From a virus, in IMG/VR virus record IMGVR_UViG_3300009080_000001, positions 20,759-84,758 of that record: a stretch of DNA of 64,000 nucleotides; one strand, given 5' to 3'. Position 1 is the first letter of the stretch; every line of letters begins with the position of its first letter. Below are positions 14,580 to 20,824 of the stretch, piece by piece. Under the pieces are notes generated by a model that made no database searches, was not told the origin of the DNA, and saw nothing but the letters and a program-made list of their open reading frames with translations. A program made the translations under genes and the position numbers.

Positions 14580-14895
14580 AGAAAAAGAAGCGTATAGCAT
14601 TGAACAAGCGTACGAAGATTTGCAAAGAGGAATTGAACTTGGAATTAATGACTTGACAAGTAAGTTACATTCAAGTATAAAAGAACTAAGCAAATCTGAA
14701 CTGGAAAGATCGATTAAAGCAATTATCGATTATCCAAATGCAGTAAATGTTTACAGTAAAAAAGAAGAATTGTTTGTTAAAGATTTAGTTGCCTTAAGGG
14801 GATTACATCTACAAGCAGAATTACAATCAATAGCCGAACTACAAAAACAAGGAGACGAAAATGGCGAAGAAGCAAAAGACAGTACAATTGGGTAG
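14572..14895 (+). CDS. Hypothetical helical protein
   Basis: 107 residues from ATG 14572 (GGGGAG at the right distance; ATG 14566 is too close). Predominantly helical, acidic/Lys-rich (SIEQAYEDLQRGIELGINDL). It overlaps the following gene by 35 bp. Function unknown. Confidence 0.5.
   Translation: MSKEKEAYSIEQAYEDLQRGIELGINDLTSKLHSSIKELSKSELERSIKAIIDYPNAVNVYSKKEELFVKDLVALRGLHLQAELQSIAELQKQGDENGEEAKDSTIG
14653..14681 (+). promoter_or_regulatory. Possible internal sigma70 promoter
   Basis: TTGACA at 14653-14658, 17-bp spacer, TATAAA at 14676-14681, inside the gene at 14572. Would serve the gene at 14861. No TTTACA box. Confidence 0.35.
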
Positions 14896-15187
14896 CATTA
14901 GAAAGGGACAATACGGACCATTCTTAAGTTTTGATTCAAGTATTAAAGAAATTCAAGTAACAAGAGAGTATGTATCTAATGGTGATACTGTAACTGAAGT
15001 ACTTAAAGTTCCAGTGAATGAGAAAGGTTATTTAGGTGCTGCAAATATTCAAAAGATTGAGGATTCATTTGCGTTTAAAATTGAGCAAGGATGGGTTACA
15101 GAAGAAAAAGCAGAAGAAACTATTGGTAAGTTAAAAGCCGGAACAACTCCGACTAGTAGCTTCGTTTCTGTTAAAATGGAAAGCTAA
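14861..15187 (+). CDS. Putative ssDNA-binding-like phage protein
   Basis: 108 residues. The opening KTVQLGSIRKGQYGPFLSFD, a central beta-rich part and a TEEKAEETIGKLKAG segment resemble a set of small unclassified phage proteins often placed near recombination genes and suspected to be OB-fold single-strand-binding proteins. This is pattern similarity only. AGGAG lies 8 bp before the ATG. Two hairpins follow its stop. Confidence 0.45.
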   Translation: MAKKQKTVQLGSIRKGQYGPFLSFDSSIKEIQVTREYVSNGDTVTEVLKVPVNEKGYLGAANIQKIEDSFAFKIEQGWVTEEKAEETIGKLKAGTTPTSSFVSVKMES

Positions 15188-15194
15188 TACCTAC

Positions 15195-15216
15195 CTTTCA
15201 ACTAAATTGTTGAGAG
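15195..15216 (+). other. Perfect hairpin in intergenic leader
   Basis: CTTTCAAC (15195-15202), loop TAAATT, GTTGAGAG (15209-15216): an 8-bp stem with one G-U pair if transcribed from the plus strand. No T-run follows, so it may be an RNA-processing or stabilising structure rather than a terminator. Confidence 0.5.
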
Positions 15217-15231
15217 CTAGAGTCAAACAAT

Positions 15232-15255
15232 GCAGGGGGTTCCTCCACTCCCTGC
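15232..15255 (+). terminator. Terminator-like GC hairpin
   Basis: GCAGGG (15232-15237) pairs with CCCTGC (15250-15255), extended by two inner pairs, followed by TTCTTAT. It closes the ERF/SSB-like block. The T-tract is poor, so termination may be partial; the local GC-richness is unusual in this DNA. Confidence 0.5.
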
Positions 15256-15286
15256 TTCTTATCTAATGGAGGAACTTGGAGGAGTT

Positions 15287-15502
15287 ATGAATATTAAAGT
15301 AACATGTAGCGGTTGGGAAGATCATTATTGGGAATTGGAGACTATTCCTAGAGTAGGTGATATTATAATATATAGAAACCGTATTGATACCGTTTATCCT
15401 CCCTTTAAAGTAGATCAAGTTATCCATATGCCCTCAGTTGATTTAGACGGAAAATGGAGTTATTCATATGAGATTAATTGTGAAGAATTGGAGGAGTTAT
15501 GA
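15287..15502 (+). CDS. Hypothetical beta-rich protein
   Basis: 71 residues from ATG 15287 behind TTGGAGGAG; an upstream ATG at 15230 falls within the hairpin. Sequence VTCSGWEDHYWELETIPRVG then DIIIYRNRIDTVYPPF suggests a small barrel with an RVGD motif like the tagged proteins, but there is no tag. The stop overlaps the next gene (ATG 15499). Confidence 0.5.
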   Translation: MNIKVTCSGWEDHYWELETIPRVGDIIIYRNRIDTVYPPFKVDQVIHMPSVDLDGKWSYSYEINCEELEEL

Positions 15503-15735
15503 AAGATATTTTAATAAATGCAATAATGTTTCCTTTAATAGTAGTAGGAGGTATGCTATTACTAGTAGGGTTTATAATATTATCAGTTTTACCTCTATTT
15601 ATACTGATTATGGTATATCCACATACTCCGCCAGATTGGTTAGCAATGTCTACCGTTGTATTTAATTTAATATGGTTAGGGTTACTTTCACAATCCGGTG
15701 AAATATTTGAGGTGTTATCATCAAAAAGAAACTAA
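15499..15735 (+). CDS. Small multi-pass membrane protein
   Basis: 78 residues with two or three hydrophobic segments (NAIMFPLIVVGGMLLLVGFI, LSVLPLFILIMVYP, VVFNLIWLGLL). TTGGAGGAG precedes the ATG. Function unknown. Its end overlaps a coding-looking frame (15717-15950) that has no ordinary start, raising the possibility of a longer fused product. Confidence 0.55.
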   Translation: MKDILINAIMFPLIVVGGMLLLVGFIILSVLPLFILIMVYPHTPPDWLAMSTVVFNLIWLGLLSQSGEIFEVLSSKRN

Positions 15736-15950
15736 GCCAAAGCGTAGGTTTATACAAACGCAGGGAAAAAGATATATTAAGACACTTCTCAAAAGTTGGA
15801 TACAGCCAAGAAGCTGTTACAGATTACGGTGCATCTTGTATGATTCCATTAATAGTTGTATATTACTACTTATGGAAGAACGGAGAAGAGGAAGCAAAAG
15901 AGCATATCGATAGGTTAGGTGCTTATTATGAAATTGAGGTAGATGTATGA
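15717..15950 (+). CDS. Coding frame without a normal start codon (frameshift fusion or rare start)
   Basis: The frame is open from 15711 (after TGA 15708) to TGA 15948-15950 and reads like protein: KKKLSQSVGLYKRREKDILR, HFSKVGYSQEAVTDYGASCM and an acidic end. There is no ATG, GTG or TTG before Met at codon about 42. Two ATC codons (15717, 15720) lie 4-7 bp after GAGG. Alternatively a -1 shift in the A-run at 15723-15727 would extend the membrane protein at 15499. The ATGA overlap with the next gene supports it being real. Confidence 0.5.
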   Translation: MIKKKLSQSVGLYKRREKDILRHFSKVGYSQEAVTDYGASCMIPLIVVYYYLWKNGEEEAKEHIDRLGAYYEIEVDV

Positions 15951-16201
15951 AAAAGTATATGTATGTTGGATATGAATACGAAGGTGACTGGGCAACAAAA
16001 GAGTCGGCGTTTGGAGGTGTCTATTACGGAGAGCCTTGGCACGATAAGTTAAATCTATTTTATTATCCTAGCGGAGAGTACTTTGTAACAGTTGAATTAA
16101 ACGAGGTTGTTGAAGAAACTAAACCAACGAGATTAGCAAGAAAGATGTTTCCAAATGCTATTAATCATTTTGGTAGTATGTTTATATTGGAGGGTAGGTG
16201 A
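15947..16201 (+). CDS. Tagged small protein (TRLARK C-terminus)
   Basis: 84 residues. Tyr/Trp-rich N-terminal part (YMYVGYEYEGDWATKESAFG) without KVGD. Tag: TKPTRLARKMFPNAIN then HFGSMFILEGR, with the terminal Gly-Trp-Leu altered to Ser-Met-Phe. This shows the tag attached to a different kind of N-terminal domain. Confidence 0.65.
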   Translation: MKKYMYVGYEYEGDWATKESAFGGVYYGEPWHDKLNLFYYPSGEYFVTVELNEVVEETKPTRLARKMFPNAINHFGSMFILEGR

Positions 16202-16692
16202 TAAAACTTTACACACAATTTGGAGAATTAATAGTTTGTAATAAAGCTGAGTTTTTAGGAATGGTTCCACATGAGACTGTTGGTCCGAAAGTTGACTTAC
16301 CATATATTACAGGACTTAATGAAGAAATTGGAAGTTTCAATATGATTAATAAAAAATTAGATATTAATAGTAATTTACAGTTCTTTTCTAATAAACATTT
16401 TCCGAAAAAGAGAATGATGGACGTTGTTATGGAACTTGGAACTAATTATATGTTCCCAGAAACATTACATTGTGTTATTGTAGGTAAGAATTTCTATTTA
16501 TATAGTGATCCAGTAGTATATGAGTTTGCAGGAAAATATCAGGTTATTTCTAAAAAATACCAAGACGTTTATAGTTGCAGTATTGAACATTCTGGGATTA
16601 TGGATAAGATACAGAGATTTAAAGCTACTAGATTAGCAAAAAAGATGTTTCCAGATGTTTTAGAAGTTGACGGGTGGTTGTATTCATGTTAG
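16198..16692 (+). CDS. Tagged protein of unknown fold (TRLARK C-terminus)
   Basis: 164 residues from GTG 16198 behind GGAGGG. The longest of the stand-alone tagged proteins; N-terminal part KLYTQFGELIVCNKAEFLGM has no relation I can see to the barrel type. Tag: FKATRLAKKMFPDVLE, then VDGWLYSC. Function unknown. Confidence 0.65.
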   Translation: MIKLYTQFGELIVCNKAEFLGMVPHETVGPKVDLPYITGLNEEIGSFNMINKKLDINSNLQFFSNKHFPKKRMMDVVMELGTNYMFPETLHCVIVGKNFYLYSDPVVYEFAGKYQVISKKYQDVYSCSIEHSGIMDKIQRFKATRLAKKMFPDVLEVDGWLYSC

Positions 16693-16710
16693 ATTGGTTT
16701 TGGAGGTAGT

Positions 16711-16965
16711 ATGGAATTTAAAGTTGGAGATTTAGTTAGATGTGTAGATGTTTCAGGATCAATACCTTTGCCACTGAAATTACATAATATTTATACAATA
16801 GAGGGCGAAGAATTCGGTAAATATATACGAGTAGTTGGAGTAAATAGATGGTTTACAAACGGAAGGTTTAAAAAACTGGAGAAAGTAAATAACACACGAC
16901 TAGCTAGAAAAATGTATCCAAAAGCAGAGGTTGACGAAGACGGTATGTTGGTTATAGAATGTTAG
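16711..16965 (+). CDS. KVGD-domain protein with C-terminal TRLARK tag
   Basis: 84 residues. N-terminus MEFKVGDLVRCVDVSGSIPL. Tag: VNNTRLARKMYPKAEV then DEDGMLVIEC. GGAGG 5 bp before the ATG. Ends in a 7-bp overlap with the next gene. Confidence 0.7.
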   Translation: MEFKVGDLVRCVDVSGSIPLPLKLHNIYTIEGEEFGKYIRVVGVNRWFTNGRFKKLEKVNNTRLARKMYPKAEVDEDGMLVIEC

Positions 16966-17168
16966 ATACTATATTGTACGTATTTTTAACAATTACGAAC
17001 TCACCAACTTATGTACCACCATATGATGTATGTAAGAAAGATATAAGTCATTTAAGTACAAGCAACCAAATTACATTTACAATTGGTTGTAGTGAAAATA
17101 AAGGAATAAGAGTATATCCAGATAGAATATTAGAAGATATATATAACGGAAAAGAATATGGCTACTAG
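16959..17168 (+). CDS. Small hypothetical, possibly exported protein
   Basis: 69 residues. A short hydrophobic N-terminus (MLDTILYVFLTITNSPTYVP) and two Cys (DVCKKDI, TIGCSEN) could fit an exported disulfide-bonded peptide. No clear cleavage site. Function unknown. Confidence 0.4.
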   Translation: MLDTILYVFLTITNSPTYVPPYDVCKKDISHLSTSNQITFTIGCSENKGIRVYPDRILEDIYNGKEYGY

Positions 17169-17176
17169 GAGGAAAA

Positions 17177-17503
17177 GTGACCGATAATGAAGTGAATAAG
17201 ATTATAGCCGAGTATATAGGCGATCCTATCGAAGTAGAGATCGATGGTACGACTAAAATAATGGACGATATGGGGTATATGGAAAAAGACTTATACACAA
17301 AATCTCTAGACGCACTTGTGCCTGTTTGGGAGAAGTTAAAAAAAGACTTCACTATGGATAGAGATGAGTGGGGAATACACATGGCTTTTTATAAAGGAAC
17401 AGATGTTATAGTTAAAGAACAGAATGTTGGATCAATTCAACAAACAATGGCACACGCAACAGCAAAAGCAATAATAAATATGGAGGAAGAAAATGATGGC
17501 TAA
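17177..17503 (+). CDS. Hypothetical protein, possible phage ABA-sandwich-like
   Basis: 108 residues from GTG 17177 behind AGGAGG. The pattern YTKSLDALVPVWEKLKKDF followed by AHATAKAIINMEEEN resembles the small alpha-beta-alpha sandwich proteins common in phage early regions (a D-LMPVWEKL-type helix and a C-terminal A-A-AI helix). Function unknown. Overlaps the primase-helicase start by 11 bp. Confidence 0.45.
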   Translation: MTDNEVNKIIAEYIGDPIEVEIDGTTKIMDDMGYMEKDLYTKSLDALVPVWEKLKKDFTMDRDEWGIHMAFYKGTDVIVKEQNVGSIQQTMAHATAKAIINMEEENDG

Positions 17504-19415
17504 ATACCACAGAGTATGTACGAGTTTAAAAGACAAAGGAACATTAATCCCAGAAGGGGCTGATTTAGACAAATATAAAGCAGGAGAAGCTTATATTTCA
17601 GCATATCAGTACAATGAAGATCACAAGAAGTTATTTGATAAAAACAAGTCAGTAGCGGGAATTACAGACGTTACTACAGATATAATCTACTTCGATTTAG
17701 ATAATGAAGATATTGAAGTTGCAAGAAAAGATACTATTGAGGTTGTGAACCGATTGGCAAACTATGAGATTACCTCCAATCAAATCAAAACGTGCCTTTC
17801 AGGAAATAAGGGTTTTCACTTAGCCCTACACACAACTGAAACATTCACTCCAGAAGAAGCTAGGTCGTTAGCTATTAAATTAGCTGGCGATCTGGACTCT
17901 TTTGACTCAAGTATTTACAATGCTAACAGAATTATCAGGATTGAAGGAAGTGTCCATCCAAAGACCCAATTACGTAAAACAGAGCTTACATTTAAGGAGC
18001 TTCAGACGCTCAGTATTGGCGATATAAAGGACTTAGCTAAAGACGAGTACGATTACCTTAAACCGTCTAAAATAGAGCCTATAGAGTCGTTTATGAAGCT
18101 TACAGAGAGTGTTATAAAGAAGGATAAAGCCGAGAATATTGAGACTACGGAAACGCTTGATTATTTGTCTAATCCGTACAAGTTACAGCCTTGGAAATTA
18201 GCATTATCTCAAGGATTCTTTCCAAATGGAAATAGAAGTAATTCATTGATGATTTTAGGAGCTACTTTAAAGAATAAAGGGTTACTGAAAGAACAGTGTT
18301 ATTATGCCCTGAAAGCAGCCGCTGATTTACAGTCAGATAGATATGGTAAAGATAAATTTAAGAAAGAGGAGATTTGGGAAAAGGTTATTGAGCAAATTTA
18401 CAAAGCTACTTGGAATAATGGTAGTTACTCAGAAGATCACTTTCCAACTCAGTTACAAGCTTATTTTGAAGAGTTAGGGATACCTAGAAAGGAATATGCT
18501 GAGATAGCTAGTGATGTAGTTAGTATCGATGATAAGTTCGATGATTTCGTTAATTATGCAACTAATATTGATGAACATACTATGACGTTTGGTATTCCAA
18601 GTTTAGATAATGCTTTAAAAGTTAGAAAGGGTCATTTAATCGGACTACTAGCCGGACCGGGAATTGGTAAGACTAGTTTCGCTATTACATTCTTAAATAA
18701 CTGTTCTAAGCAAGGTTCTAAGTGCTTTTTCGGTTCATACGATATGTATTCACTAAATGTTTACCAGAAACTAATACAAAGACATACAGGTTATACTGAA
18801 GATGAAATGTTCCAATTTTTCAAAGATAAAGATAAAAAGAAGATTGAGGAATTTAGAGGAATCTTAAATACCGAGTATGAGAATGTATCATTCTGTTTTA
18901 AATCTGGACAATCAATTAGTGACCTTAAGAAGTCAATTGAGATGAAAGAAGAAGAGATGGGTGAGAAGATGGGACTAGTTGTAATTGATTATTTAGAGCT
19001 AGTACAAGTTGATGTTGCAGATGCTACAGCTAAAAGTTTAGAAGCTGTTAACGGACTTAGAGAGATTGCTAATGAAGGAAGGGTAGTTGTAGTACTATTA
19101 CAACCTAATAAGATTAGCTCTAAGCCAGATCAGCCGCTATTAAGCTATAATGCAGCAAAAGGTTCATCAATGGTAGCACAAGCAGTTACAGCTATGTTAA
19201 CGTGTCATAGACCGGGCTATAGCTCAGAGAATCCAGAGAATGATCTGTATTTCAGCGTTAATTGTGTTAAGAATCGTAATGGTGCTTTATTTCAAAGAGA
19301 CTTCGGCTGGATAGGTAAGACCCAGACTATTTTCGAGATGGGAGATGATGAGAGATTTGCCTTGAATTTATTAAGAGATACTAAAAGGGACGCTGATGAT
19401 GACGATGGTTATTAG
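17493..19415 (+). CDS. Primase-helicase (AEP-type primase fused to DnaB-like helicase)
   Basis: 640 residues. N-terminal archaeo-eukaryotic primase features: IIYFDLDNED (catalytic DxD, about 64-73), LSGNKGFHLAL (SGxKGxH type, about 103-113) and NANRIIRIEG. C-terminal RecA/DnaB-type motor: Walker A AGPGIGKTSF (about 387-396), Walker B GLVVIDYLEL (about 493-502), SSMVAQAV and a final VKNRNG (arginine-finger region). It would unwind DNA and prime synthesis at the fork for the PolA at 20825. The stop overlaps the next gene by 20 bp. Confidence 0.85.
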   Translation: MMAKYHRVCTSLKDKGTLIPEGADLDKYKAGEAYISAYQYNEDHKKLFDKNKSVAGITDVTTDIIYFDLDNEDIEVARKDTIEVVNRLANYEITSNQIKTCLSGNKGFHLALHTTETFTPEEARSLAIKLAGDLDSFDSSIYNANRIIRIEGSVHPKTQLRKTELTFKELQTLSIGDIKDLAKDEYDYLKPSKIEPIESFMKLTESVIKKDKAENIETTETLDYLSNPYKLQPWKLALSQGFFPNGNRSNSLMILGATLKNKGLLKEQCYYALKAAADLQSDRYGKDKFKKEEIWEKVIEQIYKATWNNGSYSEDHFPTQLQAYFEELGIPRKEYAEIASDVVSIDDKFDDFVNYATNIDEHTMTFGIPSLDNALKVRKGHLIGLLAGPGIGKTSFAITFLNNCSKQGSKCFFGSYDMYSLNVYQKLIQRHTGYTEDEMFQFFKDKDKKKIEEFRGILNTEYENVSFCFKSGQSISDLKKSIEMKEEEMGEKMGLVVIDYLELVQVDVADATAKSLEAVNGLREIANEGRVVVVLLQPNKISSKPDQPLLSYNAAKGSSMVAQAVTAMLTCHRPGYSSENPENDLYFSVNCVKNRNGALFQRDFGWIGKTQTIFEMGDDERFALNLLRDTKRDADDDDGY

Positions 19416-19896
19416 ATATATTAGAGCAGGACTAATAGGTATTGTTTGCGGAATACTCTATTCAGGCTGTTCACATGGGGTTATCAAAAGCAAACCTATA
19501 CACACTAAACTTACTCCAGAATTGGAGAAGTATCGTGGGTATGTTCAAAAGATATCAAAAGGGAAGCTTGGTAATAAAGAGATAACCATTGGATATAGAA
19601 AGTTTAATGATAAAGATCCGAATTTATTAGGAGTATGTACATTTACTTTAGAAAACTTAGGAAAAGAGATTGACATAGTAGAAGAAGCATGGCAGTATCT
19701 AAATCATGGTGAGAAGCTTTTATTAGTAGCTCATGAATTTAGACATTGTGAATGTAATGAACTTGGTCACGAAGAAAGGTATTTTAAAGATAAGTGTTCA
19801 AAAACTATTATGCATAAATACTTACCAGATAGAGGTTGTATTAAAAAACATATGAATGATTATTTGGAAGAGATTAGGAGAGGTTGTGGAGATTAA
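19396..19896 (+). CDS. Lipoprotein-like putative zinc metallopeptidase
   Basis: 166 residues. Hydrophobic N-terminus (AGLIGIVCGILYSGC) ends in a lipobox-like LYSGC. The body contains an HExxH zinc motif (LLVAHEFRHCECNELGH) with further His/Cys nearby and a C-terminal Cys. This is the zincin pattern of small peptidases. An exported protease could alter the envelope or receptors. AAAAGGGA lies 5 bp before ATG 19396. Placement after the primase-helicase gives no clue to its substrate. Confidence 0.6.
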   Translation: MMTMVIRYIRAGLIGIVCGILYSGCSHGVIKSKPIHTKLTPELEKYRGYVQKISKGKLGNKEITIGYRKFNDKDPNLLGVCTFTLENLGKEIDIVEEAWQYLNHGEKLLLVAHEFRHCECNELGHEERYFKDKCSKTIMHKYLPDRGCIKKHMNDYLEEIRRGCGD

Positions 19897-20140
19897 AGTT
19901 GGGTGGAAATATGCTATTGAAGTAATTAGTGATAATTATACGTTTACCGTCACTAATTATGACGAAGTAGAAGGAAGAGTCTTCGGGATAGATGGATGCG
20001 GTATTGAAGACATTTGGAGCGTATCTACATTTCAAAAATACGCTACTCCTCTATATATAGAAGTTAAAGCAACAAGATTAGCACGTAAAATGTTCCCGAA
20101 TGCTGAAGAAGAAAACGGAATGTTGATACTGGAGGAATAA
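19886..20140 (+). CDS. KVG-domain protein with C-terminal TRLARK tag
   Basis: 84 residues from GTG 19886 behind AGGAGAGG; an ATG at 19856 would add ten residues but lacks a site. N-terminus MEIKVGWKYAIEVISDNY. Tag: VKATRLARKMFPNAEE, then ENGMLILEE. TAATG junction with the next gene. Confidence 0.7.
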   Translation: MEIKVGWKYAIEVISDNYTFTVTNYDEVEGRVFGIDGCGIEDIWSVSTFQKYATPLYIEVKATRLARKMFPNAEEENGMLILEE

Positions 20141-20427
20141 TGGATCTATTTAATGAAATGATGTTAACGTACACAGATATTAATTTAGATATCAGTAGGT
20201 TGAAAAAAGATGTTGAGAAATTAGATGATGATAGTCTAGTTGATGAAGTTGGTTCATTAAGATATGCTATTGACGGTAAAGAGGCAGAAAAGATCGAGCA
20301 TATTCTTTTCAAGAATTACTCAGAAGAAGTGTTAGATGAAGAGGATCTTAATTTCCTTAGAGATGTATATGTACTATATTATGCTGAATTTGCAATATTA
20401 ATTGATACAGATGAAGATGACGAGTAG
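20140..20427 (+). CDS. Acidic helical hypothetical protein
   Basis: 95 residues, strongly acidic (VEKLDDDSLVDEVGSLRYAI) and ending in DTDEDDE. Predicted helical, no motif recognised. GGAGG lies 7 bp before the ATG. A small membrane gene overlaps its 3' end. Confidence 0.5.
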   Translation: MDLFNEMMLTYTDINLDISRLKKDVEKLDDDSLVDEVGSLRYAIDGKEAEKIEHILFKNYSEEVLDEEDLNFLRDVYVLYYAEFAILIDTDEDDE

Positions 20428-20560
20428 ACATAAGGTTTATTTCGTTGTAGTAATACTGTCAGCAATTTACAGATTATATGAAAATGATATTGACGGATTT
20501 ATACTTAGTATGTTAGTATTGAGTATATTTTGCTTAATACCAAGGAGGAATGGTGAGTGA
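20411..20560 (+). CDS. Small membrane protein
   Basis: 49 residues from ATG 20411 (or 20417) to TGA 20558-20560, in a frame overlapping both neighbours. Two hydrophobic segments (HKVYFVVVILSAIYRL and GFILSMLVLSIFCLI) flank a short acidic loop. No ribosome site is evident, so translation probably depends on the gene above. Confidence 0.4.
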   Translation: MKMTSRHKVYFVVVILSAIYRLYENDIDGFILSMLVLSIFCLIPRRNGE

Positions 20561-20822
20561 AAGTTGGGTTGGCAGGAAAGTAAGGTTTAAGAATTGGCCA
20601 GAGTGTATGTATTGGTATATAGAAAAGGAAGATTCTGGTAATTATATCGGAACTGTATTTGCTCATAATAAAGTACAGGAAACTGAATTCAATATTACCA
20701 AGAGGTTTACACATAAACGATATTTTTTAATTGACACAAAAGTAAAGGACACCAGACTTGCACGTAAAATGTATCCAGATTTTAAGGAAACTGAAGATGG
20801 TTATTTATTAATAATGAGGTAA
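20553..20822 (+). CDS. Tagged small protein (TRLARK C-terminus)
   Basis: 89 residues from GTG 20553, 4-5 bp after AAGGAGG (ATG 20550 is too close). N-terminus SESWVGRKVRFKNWPECMYW, barrel-like. Tag: VKDTRLARKMYPDFKE then TEDGYLLIMR. The same PDFKE variant recurs in the mini-protein at 32261. Confidence 0.7.
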   Translation: MSESWVGRKVRFKNWPECMYWYIEKEDSGNYIGTVFAHNKVQETEFNITKRFTHKRYFLIDTKVKDTRLARKMYPDFKETEDGYLLIMR

Positions 20823-20824
20823 TA

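Noticed and set aside
15698-15913. Plus-strand frame encoding a Cys/Arg/Leu-rich 71-residue product
   Set aside because: It is a shadow of the better frame 15717-15950; composition (many Arg, Cys, Ser-Cys pairs) is not like neighbours and it has no overlap logic with the next gene.
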